From: Zeimonas sediminis
Lineage (GTDB): Bacteria > Pseudomonadota > Gammaproteobacteria > Burkholderiales > Burkholderiaceae_E
Direction: 5' to 3'
Length of the DNA: 64,000 bases
Assembly (NCBI RefSeq): GCF_023721795.1
Contig: NZ_JAMQYE010000001.1
Location: 3,135,671-3,199,670 of the forward strand
Shown here: piece after piece, positions 8,789-17,903 of the stretch
How the letters are laid out: each line of letters begins with the position of its first letter
Position numbering within the stretch: the stretch's first letter is position 1
Position numbers and translations under genes: made by a program
The notes under the pieces: model-generated
The model's input: only the letters and a program-made list of their open reading frames with translations
Told to the model about the DNA's origin: nothing
Database searches by the model: none

Positions 8789-9718
8789 TCAGCCCTGCGA
8801 TTCGATCAGCGCGCGCTGCCGCGCGACGAACTCGCCGGTCGTGTCGAAGCCGCGCAGCTGGAGGATCGTGCTTCGCACGGCGGCTTCGGTCAGCACGGCG
8901 AGGTTGCGCCCGGCGGCCACCGGGATCACCACCTTGCGGATCGGCAGGCCGAGCACGTCCTGGGTGAGCGCCTCGAGCGGCATCCGCTGGTATTCGTCTT
9001 CCATGGTGCGGGTGCGGACCAGGTGGACGATCAGGTTCAGCTTCATCTTCCGGCGCACCGCGGTCTCGCCGAAGATCGTGCGGATGTCGAGCAGCCCCAG
9101 GCCGCGCACCTCGAGGAGGTTCTGCAACAGCGGAGGGCAGCGTCCCTCGACGACGTGCGGGGCGATCCGGCTGAACTCGACGACGTCGTCGGCGACCAGG
9201 CCGTGCCCCCGGCTGATCAGCTCCAGCGCAAGCTCGCTCTTGCCGAGCCCGGACTCGCCGGAGATCAGCACGCCCATCCCGAGCACGTCCATGCAGACGC
9301 CGTGCATCGAGGTGGTGGGCGCGACCGCCTTGGCCAGCGAGACCCGCAGCGTCTCGATCACGCGGGCCGCGGACATCGGTGTCGTCATCAGCGGCAGGCC
9401 CGCGGCCTGCGCGCGCTCGGCCAGGTCGGGCAGGGGGTCGAGGCCGTCCGCGACGATGATCGCAGGCGGGCGGCCCGCGACCAGCTCGTCGAGGACGGCC
9501 TTGCCTCGCGCGGCGTCCAGGCGCAGCGTGTAAGCGCGCTCGGCCGCGCCGACGACGTGGATCCGGTTCGGGTGGATCAGGTTCAGGTAACCGATCAGGT
9601 CGGCGGGCTCGCTCGAGCCGTCGGCCGCAGGCCGGTCCGCGCCCTCCTGGCCGGCGGCCCAGGCGAGGTGCAGCTCCTCGCGATGCTGCTCGAACAGGGC
9701 GCGGATCGTGACCGTCAT
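8789..9718 (-). CDS. hprK: HPr kinase/phosphorylase
   Basis: HprK phosphorylates a serine of the phosphocarrier HPr and reverses the reaction, linking the phosphotransfer system to metabolism. The product has 309 residues with an N-terminal DRTGG-like region (to about 130) and a C-terminal kinase domain with Walker [10 protein letters not shown] and the downstream signature around [15 protein letters not shown]. In betaproteobacteria hprK sits with ptsN in an incomplete PTS that regulates rather than transports sugars, and that context is present here. The gap to rapZ is 79 bases and to ptsN 31, with no terminator seen, so cotranscription is likely. Confidence 0.96.
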   Translation of the reverse strand: MTVTIRALFEQHREELHLAWAAGQEGADRPAADGSSEPADLIGYLNLIHPNRIHVVGAAERAYTLRLDAARGKAVLDELVAGRPPAIIVADGLDPLPDLAERAQAAGLPLMTTPMSAARVIETLRVSLAKAVAPTTSMHGVCMDVLGMGVLISGESGLGKSELALELISRGHGLVADDVVEFSRIAPHVVEGRCPPLLQNLLEVRGLGLLDIRTIFGETAVRRKMKLNLIVHLVRTRTMEDEYQRMPLEALTQDVLGLPIRKVVIPVAAGRNLAVLTEAAVRSTILQLRGFDTTGEFVARQRALIESQG

Positions 9719-9749
9719 GCGCGCCCCTTGCGCTGGCTCGCGCCCGGCC

Positions 9750-10262
9750 TCAGGCCGCCGGGCGGCAGGGCTCCCAGCCCGAAAGGATCCGGTGCACTTC
9801 GGCCGGGTCGTCGGCGGTCGCCAGCGAGCCGCGGATCGATTCGTCGGACAGCAGCTCCGCCAGCTCCGACAGCAGCTCGAGGTGTTCCTCGGTCGCGTGC
9901 TCGGGAACCAGCAGGAAGACCAGCAGCTGGACCGGCTTGCCGTCGGGCGCGTCGAACGGGAGCGGCTCGGCGACGCGAACCACGGCCGCCACCGCTTCCT
10001 TCAGGCCCTTGATCCGGCCGTGGGGGATCGCGACGCCCTCGCCGAGGCCGGTGGAGCCGAGGCGTTCGCGGGCGAAGAGCGAATCGAACACCTTGCTGCG
10101 CTCGATTCCCTGGTTGTTCTCGAACAGGAGTCCGACCTGCTCGAACAACCGCTTCTTGCTGGTGACCGACAGGCCGATGACGACGTTGGTCGGGGCCAGC
10201 AATCTGGAGAGACGATTCATGGCACTGGCGCCCCAGGGGCTCGCCTTGACGCTTTGCAGCAT
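9750..10262 (-). CDS. ptsN: PTS IIA-like nitrogen-regulatory protein PtsN
   Basis: PtsN is the EIIA-Ntr phosphoacceptor of the nitrogen-related PTS, controlling potassium transport and nitrogen functions through its phosphorylation state. The active-site histidine lies in [12 protein letters not shown], within a full PTS EIIA type-2 domain. Two starts compete. ATG 10262 (170 residues) has a strong TGAGGT Shine-Dalgarno eight bases upstream. ATG 10220 (156 residues, MNRLSRLL) matches the usual family N-terminus but has no ribosome-binding site. I chose 10262 on the Shine-Dalgarno. Neighbours rpoN, hpf, hprK and rapZ are the standard set. Confidence 0.93.
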   Translation of the reverse strand: MLQSVKASPWGASAMNRLSRLLAPTNVVIGLSVTSKKRLFEQVGLLFENNQGIERSKVFDSLFARERLGSTGLGEGVAIPHGRIKGLKEAVAAVVRVAEPLPFDAPDGKPVQLLVFLLVPEHATEEHLELLSELAELLSDESIRGSLATADDPAEVHRILSGWEPCRPAA

Positions 10263-10299
10263 CCGAAATCACCTCAGGGGCAGGTTCCGAGAATGCTGG

Positions 10300-10305
10300 A
10301 TTATA
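10300..10305 (-). promoter_or_regulatory. -10 box upstream of ptsN
   Basis: On the minus strand this reads TATAAT, a perfect sigma-70 -10 hexamer in an otherwise GC-rich gap. The predicted start near 10293 would give a leader of about 30 bases that contains the TGAGGT ribosome-binding site. No convincing -35 is seen at 16-18 bases. It suggests that ptsN-hprK-rapZ can be transcribed independently of rpoN-hpf. Confidence 0.5.
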
Positions 10306-10401
10306 AAGGCCGGTCCACGGAAGGGAATGAGGAATTTCCGCATTGCAACATCGAAAAGGCTCTCATTTCCCCCGGGCCGGCCGCGGGTCCCAACAGGCTC
10401 G

Positions 10402-10725
10402 TCAGGCTTCGACGACGCGGTACTTCAGCGCATCATGCTCGAAGCCGATGCGCTTGTCCTTGTATTTGATCACCTGCCTGTCCAGCTTGTCGACAAGCAG
10501 GTCGATCGCCGCGTACAGGTCCTGGTCGGTCGCCTCGGCGTACAGATCCTTGCCCCGCACCCGCAGCGTGATCTCGGCTTTCTGGATCAGCTTGTCCACC
10601 GACAGGCAGACGTTGACGTCGATGACCTTGTCGAAGTGCCGGCGTATCCGGTCGAGCTTGTCGACGACGTACTGGCGCAGGGCTGGGCTGATGCTGACGT
10701 GGTGACCGCTGATCGCGAGGTTCAT
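10402..10725 (-). CDS. hpf: Ribosome hibernation promoting factor, short form
   Basis: HPF binds the 30S decoding region and favours 100S ribosome dimers in stationary phase. The 107-residue product covers the single HPF/RaiA domain and lacks the C-terminal extension of long-form HPF, so it is the proteobacterial short form. It begins MNLAISGHHVSIS and contains the DKLDRIRRHFDKVIDV helix typical of the family. It sits directly downstream of rpoN, its classic position. A 20-base perfect hairpin lies between rpoN and this gene and may set relative expression. Identity is secure. Confidence 0.95.
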   Translation of the reverse strand: MNLAISGHHVSISPALRQYVVDKLDRIRRHFDKVIDVNVCLSVDKLIQKAEITLRVRGKDLYAEATDQDLYAAIDLLVDKLDRQVIKYKDKRIGFEHDALKYRVVEA

Positions 10726-10740
10726 GCGTCCTCCTTGAGC

Positions 10741-10760
10741 GACGCCGGCAGGCCGGCGTC
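10741..10760 (-). terminator. Hairpin between rpoN and hpf
   Basis: Nine-base perfect arms GACGCCGGC and GCCGGCGTC are separated by two bases. No T-run follows on the minus strand, so this is not a canonical intrinsic terminator; it may be an attenuator or mRNA-processing signal. It lies just before the hpf start, which follows in the direction of transcription. Confidence 0.4.
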
Positions 10761-10814
10761 GGTTCGACGGGGTGGGTTCGACCCGGCGAGGACCCCGCCC
10801 CGGGAGGCTGCGCG

Positions 10815-12329
10815 CTACAGCGCGCGGCGCTGGGCCACGGCAGGGATCCTGAGGGCTTCCCGGTACTTCGCGACCGTGCGCCGCGCGACCACGAAGCCCT
10901 GCTCGCCGAGCAGATCGGCTATCCGGTTGTCCGAAAGTGGCCTGGTGGGGTCCTCCGCTGCGACGAGTTGCTTGATCAGCGCGCGAATCGCCGTGCTCGA
11001 CGCAGCGCCTCCGGAGTCGGTCGCCACGTGGCTGCCGAAGAAGTACTTGAGCTCGAAAGTCCCCAGCGGGGTGAGCATGTACTTCTGCGTCGTGACCCTG
11101 GAGACGGTCGATTCGTGCAAGCCCAAGGTGTCAGCGATTTCCCGCAGGACCAGCGGGCGCATGGCGACTTCGCCGTGCGAAAAGAACGCTCGCTGGCGGT
11201 TGACGATCGCCTGCGACACGCGCAGGATCGTGTCGAACCGCTGCTGGACATTCTTCACCAGCCAGCGGGCCTCCTGCAAGCGACCCGACAATTCCGAATG
11301 GCTTCCCCTGTTGCGGCGGAGGATGTCGGCGTACATTTCGTTGATTCGGAGCTTGGGCATCACGTCCGGGTTCAGCGCGGCGGTCCACCCTCCGCGCGTG
11401 CGTCGAACGATGACGTCCGGCACCACGTAGGCGGGCGCTTCCGCGGTGTAGTTCGCGGCCGGCCGGGGATTCAGCTGCCGGATCAGCGCCTGCGCGTCGC
11501 GCAGGGTCGGCTCGTCGCAGCGCAGCGCCCGTTTCAGGCGCGGATAGTCGCGGGCCGCGAGCGCTTCCAGGTGGCTGGACACGATCTCGCGGGCCGCCTT
11601 CCGCACCGCCGGCGGGCAGTGGCCCCCTGCGCCAGCGTCGATCTGCAGCAGCAGGCACTCGCGCAGGTCGCGGGCGCCGACCCCGGTCGGCTCGAAGCTC
11701 TGCAGCAGGCGAAGCGCGGCCGAGAGCTCCTCGGGCTCGATCTCGAGCTCGGCCGGCAGCGAGGCGGCGATCTCCTCCAGGCTCGCGTCGAGCAGGCCGT
11801 CGTCGTTCAGCTCGCCGATCAGCAGGTTCACCAGCGCGCGGTCCCGCGCCGACACGCGGGTCGCGGCCAGCTGCGAGGCCAGGTGCTCGCTCAGGTTCGT
11901 CTCGACGGCGGCTAGCTGCGGCCAGTCGCGCTCGTCGTTGTCGTCGTCGTTGCGGGTGCGCGGGCCGGCGTCGCCGCCCCAGTCGGCCGACGAGTCGCCG
12001 GAGCCGTCGTCCCAGTTGTCGGAGGACGATCCCTCGGCGGCTTCGGAGCCGCCGGGCGTGTCCTGGCCCGCGGGGGGCTCGCCATCCGCCTGGCGCGGGT
12101 CGGCCGCGGGCGCGGGGCCCGCCGCGCTGTCGAGACCGCCGTTCGGCGCGATCGACACGCAGGACTGCAGCGGATCGTCGAGACGCTCGAGCAGTGGGTT
12201 CTCGGAGAGGATCTGCTCGAGCTCCTGGTTCAGCTCCAGCGTCGAGAGCTGCAGCAGGCGGATCGACTGCTGCAGCTGGGGGGTCAGCGCCAGGTGCTGG
12301 GAGAGTCTGAGCTGGAGAGAGGGTTTCAT
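10815..12329 (-). CDS. rpoN: RNA polymerase sigma-54 factor
   Basis: RpoN directs RNA polymerase to -24/-12 promoters and needs AAA+ activators. The product (504 residues) has the glutamine/leucine-rich activator-interaction region at the start ([17 protein letters not shown]), an acidic linker around residues 50-130, the core-binding domain, and the C-terminal RpoN box [10 protein letters not shown]. The start [11 protein letters not shown] is the family's conserved N-terminus. An earlier GTG at 12389 overlaps the lptB stop and would add 20 Gly/Pro-rich residues. Position between lptB and hpf is canonical. No sigma-54 promoter was identified in the window. Confidence 0.96.
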   Translation of the reverse strand: MKPSLQLRLSQHLALTPQLQQSIRLLQLSTLELNQELEQILSENPLLERLDDPLQSCVSIAPNGGLDSAAGPAPAADPRQADGEPPAGQDTPGGSEAAEGSSSDNWDDGSGDSSADWGGDAGPRTRNDDDNDERDWPQLAAVETNLSEHLASQLAATRVSARDRALVNLLIGELNDDGLLDASLEEIAASLPAELEIEPEELSAALRLLQSFEPTGVGARDLRECLLLQIDAGAGGHCPPAVRKAAREIVSSHLEALAARDYPRLKRALRCDEPTLRDAQALIRQLNPRPAANYTAEAPAYVVPDVIVRRTRGGWTAALNPDVMPKLRINEMYADILRRNRGSHSELSGRLQEARWLVKNVQQRFDTILRVSQAIVNRQRAFFSHGEVAMRPLVLREIADTLGLHESTVSRVTTQKYMLTPLGTFELKYFFGSHVATDSGGAASSTAIRALIKQLVAAEDPTRPLSDNRIADLLGEQGFVVARRTVAKYREALRIPAVAQRRAL

Positions 12330-12385
12330 CTGCCCGGGGGAAGCGGCCGCCTGCCCGGGCGGAACACCGGGGCGGATGCCCCCGG

Positions 12386-13177
12386 TCACATCGAGAAGTG
12401 CTCGCCCAGGTAGTAACGTCGGACGTCCTCGTTCTGGACGACCTCGTCGGGCCGGCCATAAGCAAGAACGGTACCAGCCCTGATGATATACGCCCGGTCG
12501 CAGATGCCAAGCGTCTCGCGGACGTTGTGGTCCGTAATCAGCACCCCGATCCGGCGCTCCTTGAGAAATCTCACGATCCGCTGGATCTCGATGACCGCGA
12601 TAGGGTCCACGCCGGCGAACGGCTCGTCGAGCAGGATGAAGCGCGGCGAGCCCGCCAGCGCCCGGGCGATCTCGACCCGCCGCCGCTCGCCGCCGGACAG
12701 CGACTGCGCCGGGTTGGAGCGGATGTGCAGGATCTGCAGCTCGGTGAGCAGCGACTCGAGTCGTTCGCCGATCTCGGCGCGCGACAGCGGCCGGCCGCCG
12801 GGGCCTTGCTGCAGCTCGAGGACCGCGATGATGTTCTCCTCGACGGTCATCTTGCGGAAGACGGAGGCTTCCTGCGGGAGGTAGGACAGGCCGAGGCGGG
12901 CGCGACGGTGGATCGGCAGGCGGCCGATCGGCCGGTCGTCGAGCTCGATGACGCCGCCGTCGGAGGGCACCAGCCCGACGATCATGTAGAAGGTCGTGGT
13001 CTTGCCGGCGCCGTTCGGGCCCAGCAGGCCGACCACCTCGCCGCTGCGCACGTCGATGGAGACGTCCTGGACGACCTTGCGCCCGTGGTAGGCCTTCATC
13101 AGGTTGCGCACGACCAGGTGGCTGGCCGGCTGCGCTGCCGCCCCCGCGGGCGATGCCGTCGTGGAAGCCTCGGGCAT
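12386..13177 (-). CDS. lptB: LPS export ABC transporter ATP-binding protein LptB
   Basis: LptB is the cytoplasmic ATPase that with LptF/LptG extracts lipopolysaccharide from the inner membrane and drives it along the LptC-LptA bridge. The 263-residue product shows Walker [10 protein letters not shown], the signature LSGGERRR, Walker [14 protein letters not shown] and the switch histidine in [10 protein letters not shown]. About 20 Ala/Ser/Pro-rich residues precede the conserved domain. The ATG overlaps the lptA stop by one base (TGATG), implying coupled translation. lptF and lptG are not in the window, as is usual because they lie elsewhere. Confidence 0.96.
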   Translation of the reverse strand: MPEASTTASPAGAAAQPASHLVVRNLMKAYHGRKVVQDVSIDVRSGEVVGLLGPNGAGKTTTFYMIVGLVPSDGGVIELDDRPIGRLPIHRRARLGLSYLPQEASVFRKMTVEENIIAVLELQQGPGGRPLSRAEIGERLESLLTELQILHIRSNPAQSLSGGERRRVEIARALAGSPRFILLDEPFAGVDPIAVIEIQRIVRFLKERRIGVLITDHNVRETLGICDRAYIIRAGTVLAYGRPDEVVQNEDVRRYYLGEHFSM

Positions 13178-13875
13178 CAGCGCGCGCCCGGCGAGAGCCG
13201 CTCGGCAGGCTTCAGCGGGGCCGGCTCGGACTTCGCCGGGCCGTCCGCGGCTCGCGGCTGGATCACCATCCGGACGCGGCCGGACGGATTCTCGGGCGTG
13301 GCCTCCTTGCCGGCGCCCCCCTGCACCGAGAAGACCTCGGTGCCGCTCTCGTAAAGGATGTCGCTGCCGTGGATCTCGTCGAGCACGCGGCTGCCGTCGG
13401 TGCGCTGCATCGTGGCCTGTTGCTGCAGCCGGACGGTTTCGCGCCGGCCGTCGTAGTCGATCCGGCGGCCGCGGCCCTCGATCCACTCGTCGACGCCCTC
13501 GCGCTTCTGCCGGAAGGTCGCCGGATCGCCCCAGGCCGTGCCGTACTGCCAGCCGGCGTCGTCCTGGCGGATCGTGAGCCGGTCGGCGCGGATCAGGATG
13601 GTCCCCTTGGTCAGCACGACGCGGCCGGTGAAGGTGCCGACCTGCTTGAGGTCGTCGTACTGCATCTGGTCGGACTCGACGGTCAGCGGCTGGTCGCGGT
13701 CCGCCTTCTCGGCAAGCGCCGCGACCGGCCAGCCCGACAGTGCGATCGCCACGACGCAGGCCGCCTGCGCGACCAGCGCGCCGACCGGCCGGGCGAGGAT
13801 GCCCGCAGACCGGGCGCGGCCGCCGAGCGACCGGGACGGCAAAGAGGGGAGAGGGCGGGAATAGATCGCGGGCAT
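13177..13875 (-). CDS. lptA: Periplasmic LPS transport protein LptA
   Basis: LptA forms the beta-jellyroll bridge that carries LPS across the periplasm. The product (232 residues) has a long basic N-terminus and a hydrophobic signal segment (about residues 30-55, ending near AALAEKAD). The OstA-like domain that follows opens with [18 protein letters not shown] and contains [10 protein letters not shown]. The C-terminal tail is Pro/Ala-rich. It is 12 bases from lptC and overlaps lptB, so the LPS export genes form one operon. The long region before the signal core could mean a start slightly downstream, but no better ribosome-binding site was found. Confidence 0.93.
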   Translation of the reverse strand: MPAIYSRPLPSLPSRSLGGRARSAGILARPVGALVAQAACVVAIALSGWPVAALAEKADRDQPLTVESDQMQYDDLKQVGTFTGRVVLTKGTILIRADRLTIRQDDAGWQYGTAWGDPATFRQKREGVDEWIEGRGRRIDYDGRRETVRLQQQATMQRTDGSRVLDEIHGSDILYESGTEVFSVQGGAGKEATPENPSGRVRMVIQPRAADGPAKSEPAPLKPAERLSPGAR

Positions 13876-13886
13876 CGCGGGTCCGA

Positions 13887-14483
13887 TCAGCGGGTTTTCG
13901 GCGCAGGCTGCCAGGTGCCGCGCACCCGCGAGTCGACCGTCAGCGAGCGCGCCGAATTATCGAATTCCATGCCGACGCCGGTCAAGGTCGAGCCGCCGCG
14001 CTCGATGACGACCGGCCGATCCGTGCGCGCGATCTCGGTGTCGCTGTAGATGACGACGTGATCGGTGCGCACGGTCATCGCGGGGTCGCCGCCGCCCGCC
14101 GCGCGGGTCATGACCACGTTGCCTCGCAGGTGCGTCTCGACGCCGTCGGCGCTCGAGGTGCCGGTGTCGCCGACCAGTCGCAGCAGCGGCTTGGCCGGGT
14201 CGAGGCTGACCACCTCGGGGTTGCGGTACTCGGTCGACCGGTCGTCCGGGTAGTGCACCATGCGCTCGGCCGACAGCCGGAAGGCCGGGTCGCCCTCGGC
14301 GTTGACCCGCGTGAACACGAGCCGCTCGACGAAGTAGTCGGGCTCGTGCCGGAGCTCGGCGGGCGCAGGGCCGGTCGCGAGCCGGCGGGACATCTCGGCC
14401 AGGTAGTAGCTGCCGCCGGCGAGCACGGCCAGCAGCAGCAGCGAGAGCAGCGCGGCGAAGCGGTCCCAGGCGCGCGCGTTCAC
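13887..14483 (-). CDS. lptC: LPS export protein LptC
   Basis: LptC is a bitopic inner-membrane protein that hands LPS from LptBFG to LptA. The product (198 residues) has one N-terminal membrane segment (residues about 9-25, [16 protein letters not shown]) and a periplasmic LptC/YrbK domain containing [12 protein letters not shown]. The start is a GTG inside the GTGA that ends kdsC, a four-base overlap typical of coupled genes. An upstream reading frame exists but is antisense-like in composition and overlaps kdsC. Context between kdsC and lptA is diagnostic for this poorly conserved family. Confidence 0.92.
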   Translation of the reverse strand: MNARAWDRFAALLSLLLLAVLAGGSYYLAEMSRRLATGPAPAELRHEPDYFVERLVFTRVNAEGDPAFRLSAERMVHYPDDRSTEYRNPEVVSLDPAKPLLRLVGDTGTSSADGVETHLRGNVVMTRAAGGGDPAMTVRTDHVVIYSDTEIARTDRPVVIERGGSTLTGVGMEFDNSARSLTVDSRVRGTWQPAPKTR

Positions 14484-15073
14484 GACGCGCCGCCCTCGGC
14501 CGCCGGCGTGGAGGGGCGCGGCGCGAGCCGCCTGGCCAGCGCGGCGTCGAATTCGCCCCGAGCCCGCAGGATGAATTCGGCGAGCTCGCGGATCGCGCCG
14601 CTGCCGGCCGGGGCGGTGGAAACCCAGTGCGCCCGCGCCCGGACCTCCGCGGCGGCGTCGGCCACCGAGGCCGCGAAGCCGGCCGACAGCATCGCCGGCA
14701 GGTCCGGCCAGTCGTCGCCGACGAAGCCCGCCTCGGCCAGGCCCAGGCCGCGGTCGGCGCACAGCGCGGCCAGCGCCGCGGCCTTGTCGCCTACGCCCTG
14801 CCGAACCTCGTCGAACTTCAGCTCGCGGGCCCGGTGCTCGACGATCGCCGACTGGCGCGCGGTGATCACCGCGAGCCGGATGCCGGCCTCGCGCAGCAGC
14901 GTGAGGCCGAAGCCGTCGCGCACCGAGAAGGACTTCATCGCCTCGCCCTGCGGGCCGATATTGATGCGCCCGTCGGTCAGCGTGCCGTCGACGTCGAGCG
15001 CGAGCAGCCGGATCGCGGCGGCCCGGCGGCTTGCGTCGCCTGCGTCGGGCCGGGCCCCGTCGGTCGAGGTCAT
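14480..15073 (-). CDS. kdsC: 3-deoxy-D-manno-octulosonate 8-phosphate phosphatase
   Basis: KdsC hydrolyses Kdo-8-phosphate to Kdo, an inner-core LPS sugar. It is a HAD-superfamily phosphatase without a cap domain. The nucleophile motif is LALDVDGTLTDG (Asp27 and Asp29 region), the second motif threonine is in AVITARQS, and the acidic third motif is GFVGDDWPDLP. Length of 197 residues is slightly above the usual 170-190 because of extra residues at both ends. It is followed with a four-base overlap by lptC and preceded 16 bases away by kdsD, its pathway partner. Confidence 0.96.
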   Translation of the reverse strand: MTSTDGARPDAGDASRRAAAIRLLALDVDGTLTDGRINIGPQGEAMKSFSVRDGFGLTLLREAGIRLAVITARQSAIVEHRARELKFDEVRQGVGDKAAALAALCADRGLGLAEAGFVGDDWPDLPAMLSAGFAASVADAAAEVRARAHWVSTAPAGSGAIRELAEFILRARGEFDAALARRLAPRPSTPAAEGGAS

Positions 15074-15089
15074 TGTCCGGGCCCCGCGC

Positions 15090-16073
15090 TCAGACGACCC
15101 GGGCGGCCAGCAGGTCGTGGATGCCGATGGCGCCGACGAGCCTGTCGTCGTCGACGACCAGCAGCTGGCTGATCCGGTGCTCTTCCATCAGGCGCACCGC
15201 TTCGGCCGCCAGCGCCTGGCTGCCGATCGTGCGCGGCGAGCGCGTCATGACTTCGTCGACCGTCAGGCCCTGGACCTCGCGGCCCTGCTCGAGCAGCCGC
15301 CTCAGGTCGCCGTCGGTGAAGATGCCGGCCATCCGCCCGTCGGCGCCGACCACTGCGGTCATTCCCATGCGCTTGCGGGTGATCTCGAGGATCGCGTCGA
15401 CCAGCCGCGAGCCGGTCGGCACCTGCGGCAGCGCGGCGCCGGTGCGCATCACGTCGGCCACGCGCGTGAGCAGCCGGCGGCCGAGCGAGCCGCCCGGGTG
15501 CGAGCGCGCGAAGTCCATCGGGCCGAAGCCGCGCGCGTCGAGCAGGGCCACGGCCAGCGCGTCGCCGAGCGCCAGCGCCGCGGTCGTGCTGGCGGTCGGC
15601 GCCAGGTTCAGCGGGCAGGCCTCGCGCTCGACGCCGGCGTCGAGGTGGACGTCGGCCAGCCTCGCCAGCGCGGAATCGGGGTTGCCGGTGATCGCGACCA
15701 GCTTCGCGCCCTGCCGCTTGACGATCGGCACGATCGTCAGCAATTCCTCGGTGGCGCCGGAATTCGACATCGCGATGAAGACGTCGTCGCGGGTGACCAT
15801 GCCGAGGTCGCCGTGGCTGGCCTCGGCAGGGTGCACGAAGAAGGCCGGGGTGCCGGTCGAGGCCAGCGTGGCCGCGGTCTTGCGGGCCACGTGGCCGGAC
15901 TTGCCCATGCCGCTGACGACGACCCGGCCGGGGCAGGCCAGGATCAATGCGCAGGCCCGGGCGAACGGCTCGCCGACGCGCTCGGCGAGCCGCGCAACGG
16001 CCTCGGCCTCGATCCGCAGCACCTCGCGGGCCTGCGCGACCAGCCGCTGCGGGCTCGCTACGATCTCGTTCAT
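15090..16073 (-). CDS. kdsD: D-arabinose 5-phosphate isomerase KdsD
   Basis: KdsD converts ribulose 5-phosphate to arabinose 5-phosphate, the first committed step to Kdo. The product (327 residues) has an N-terminal sugar-isomerase (SIS) domain with VVSGMGKSGHVARK and the serine-rich AMSNSGATEE, then two CBS domains at about residues 205-325. It heads the operon kdsD-kdsC-lptC-lptA-lptB. The ATG at 16073 begins the conserved domain; reading frames further upstream are antisense to mlaF. No Shine-Dalgarno precedes it, and a -10-like TATACT ends seven bases upstream. Confidence 0.96.
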   Translation of the reverse strand: MNEIVASPQRLVAQAREVLRIEAEAVARLAERVGEPFARACALILACPGRVVVSGMGKSGHVARKTAATLASTGTPAFFVHPAEASHGDLGMVTRDDVFIAMSNSGATEELLTIVPIVKRQGAKLVAITGNPDSALARLADVHLDAGVEREACPLNLAPTASTTAALALGDALAVALLDARGFGPMDFARSHPGGSLGRRLLTRVADVMRTGAALPQVPTGSRLVDAILEITRKRMGMTAVVGADGRMAGIFTDGDLRRLLEQGREVQGLTVDEVMTRSPRTIGSQALAAEAVRLMEEHRISQLLVVDDDRLVGAIGIHDLLAARVV

Positions 16074-16080
16074 GGGGCCG

Positions 16081-16086
16081 AGTATA
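16081..16086 (-). promoter_or_regulatory. -10-like box immediately upstream of kdsD
   Basis: Minus-strand TATACT ends seven bases before the kdsD ATG, so transcription would start close to the first codon. The -35 is weak (GGTTTG at 17 bases). It is one of several such arrangements in this window. Confidence 0.4.
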
Positions 16087-16252
16087 TGACGAGCGGCCCG
16101 CGGCAAACCGGGCGCCGCGTGGCGAGCGAGCCGCGGGAAAGCGGGCGGCGCGCCGCCGGGAAGCGACGGGCGCGCCGTCCCGGGCCCCCGTGCGGAGCGG
16201 TCCGCAGGGACCGCTCGTCGGGGTTGTCGGCGGCACTCCCTGACCGACCGTT

Positions 16253-16258
16253 TAGAAT
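16253..16258 (+). promoter_or_regulatory. -10-like box overlapping the annotated mlaF ATG
   Basis: TTTAGAAT contains TAGAAT, a close -10 match, which overlaps the ATG at 16257. If it is the true -10, the message starts near 16266 and translation would begin at the in-frame TTG 16290. No good -35 is visible. Confidence 0.35.
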
Positions 16259-17090
16259 GTCGGGTTCGACTCTTCCTGGATTCCCCGTCTTGGACCGCGA
16301 TTTCCTCGTTCTCGACCGGATCCGCTTCGGTTACCGCGAACGCGAGATCATCAAGGACGTCTCGCTGCGCTTCCAGCGCGGCAAGGTCGTCGCGATGATC
16401 GGCGGATCGGGCTGCGGAAAGACCACGATCCTGCGGCTGATCGGCGGCCAGTTGCGCCCGCAGCAGGGCAGCGTTCTGTTCGACGGCCAGGACGTCCACA
16501 AGCTCGACCGCGACGGCCTGTTCGCGCTCCGGCGGCGCATGGGCATGCTCTACCAGTTCGGCGCGCTGTTCACCGACCTCAACGCGTTCGACAACGTCGC
16601 CTTCCCGCTGCGCGAGCACACCGACCTGCCCGAGAGCATGATCCACGACCTGGTGCTGATGAAGCTCGAGGCGGTCGGGCTGCGCGGCGCGGCGCAGTTC
16701 GGGATATCGCAGCTGTCGGGCGGCATGGCGCGCCGGGTCGCGCTGGCGCGCGCGATCGCGCTGGACCCGCCGCTGATCATGTACGACGAGCCCTTCGCCG
16801 GCCTCGACCCGGTCGCGCTGGCCACCGTCGCCAACCTGATCCGCAGGCTCGGCGAGTCGCTGAACTGCGCGTCCATCCTGGTGTCGCACGACATCAAGGA
16901 CGTCTTCGCGATCGCCGACTACGTGTACCTGCTGGCCGCGGGCCGCGTGGCCGCCGAGGGCACGCCGGACGAGCTGCGGGTTTCCGACGACCCGAACGTG
17001 CGGCAGTTCCTCGAGGGCGACATCGACGGGCCGATCGCCTTCCACTACCAGGCGCCGCCGCTCGCCGAGGACCTGGGGCTGAAGCGATGA
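16257..17090 (+). CDS. mlaF: Phospholipid ABC transporter ATP-binding protein MlaF
   Basis: MlaF is the cytoplasmic ATPase of MlaFEDB, which moves phospholipids between the inner membrane and the periplasmic carrier MlaC to keep the outer membrane asymmetric. The product shows Walker A GGSGCGKTT near residue 48, the signature LSGGMARR near 152, Walker B LIMYDEPFAGLDP near 173-185 and the histidine of LVSHDIKD. The C-terminal extension typical of MlaF is present. ATG 16257 gives 277 residues; TTG 16290 gives 266 and starts closer to the usual N-terminus. It heads a tight operon with mlaE, mlaD, mlaA, mlaC and mlaB. Confidence 0.93.
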   Translation: MSGSTLPGFPVLDRDFLVLDRIRFGYREREIIKDVSLRFQRGKVVAMIGGSGCGKTTILRLIGGQLRPQQGSVLFDGQDVHKLDRDGLFALRRRMGMLYQFGALFTDLNAFDNVAFPLREHTDLPESMIHDLVLMKLEAVGLRGAAQFGISQLSGGMARRVALARAIALDPPLIMYDEPFAGLDPVALATVANLIRRLGESLNCASILVSHDIKDVFAIADYVYLLAAGRVAAEGTPDELRVSDDPNVRQFLEGDIDGPIAFHYQAPPLAEDLGLKR

Positions 17091-17869
17091 CGCGATCGAT
17101 CCTCTCCCCGCTGCGCATGCTGGTCGACTTCGTCGTCGCGGTCGGGCAGGGAACCCGTTTCTTCCTGCGGCTTTGCGGGCTCGGCCTGCTCTCGCTGCGC
17201 CGCGCGCGGCTGGTGGTCGACCAGGTCCACTTCATCGGCAACTACTCGCTGTCGATCATCCTGGTGTCCGGCCTGCTGATCGGTTTCGTGCTGGGCCTGC
17301 AGGGCTATTACACGCTGCGCCGCTACGGCTCGGAAGAGGCGCTGGGCCTGCTGGTCACGCTGTCGCTGGTGCGCGAGCTCGGCCCGGTCGTGACCGCGCT
17401 GCTCTTCGCGGGACGCGCGGGCACCTCGCTGACCGCCGAGGTCGGGCTGATGAAGGCCGGCGAGCAACTCGACGCGATGGAGATGATGGCCGTCGATCCG
17501 GTCGCCCGGGTGCTCGCCCCGCGTTTCCTGGCCGCGGTGTTCTGCATGCCGCTGCTCGCGGCGCTGTTCTCGGCGCTGGGCGTGCTCGGCGGCTACCTAG
17601 TCGGCGTCGAGATGATCGGCGTCGATGCCGGCGCCTTCTGGTCGCAGATGCAGGACGGCGTCGACTGGCTCGACGATGTCGGCAACGGCGTGGTCAAGAG
17701 CGTCGTGTTCGGGTTCACCGTGGCCTTCGTCGCGCTGTTCGTCGGTTACAAGGCGCAGGCCACCCCGGAAGGCGTCGCGAGGGCCACCACGACGACCGTG
17801 GTCGCGGCGTCGCTCGCCATTCTCGCGCTCGACTTCATCATGACCGCGCTGATGTTCAACACCAACTGA
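17087..17869 (+). CDS. mlaE: Phospholipid ABC transporter permease MlaE
   Basis: MlaE is the inner-membrane permease of the Mla complex. The product (260 residues) has the family's reentrant N-terminal helix and five membrane segments; the motif RELGPVVTALLFAGRAGTSL near residues 100-120 is the MlaE signature. The ATG overlaps the mlaF stop (ATGA), indicating coupled translation. It has no N-terminal STAS domain, unlike the second MlaE-type permease of this window at 43240-44373; here the STAS protein is the separate gene mlaB. Identity is secure. Confidence 0.96.
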   Translation: MTRSILSPLRMLVDFVVAVGQGTRFFLRLCGLGLLSLRRARLVVDQVHFIGNYSLSIILVSGLLIGFVLGLQGYYTLRRYGSEEALGLLVTLSLVRELGPVVTALLFAGRAGTSLTAEVGLMKAGEQLDAMEMMAVDPVARVLAPRFLAAVFCMPLLAALFSALGVLGGYLVGVEMIGVDAGAFWSQMQDGVDWLDDVGNGVVKSVVFGFTVAFVALFVGYKAQATPEGVARATTTTVVAASLAILALDFIMTALMFNTN

Positions 17870-17903
17870 GGCGCGACACGGTTGCCGCTCTGGAGATGAT
17901 GCT

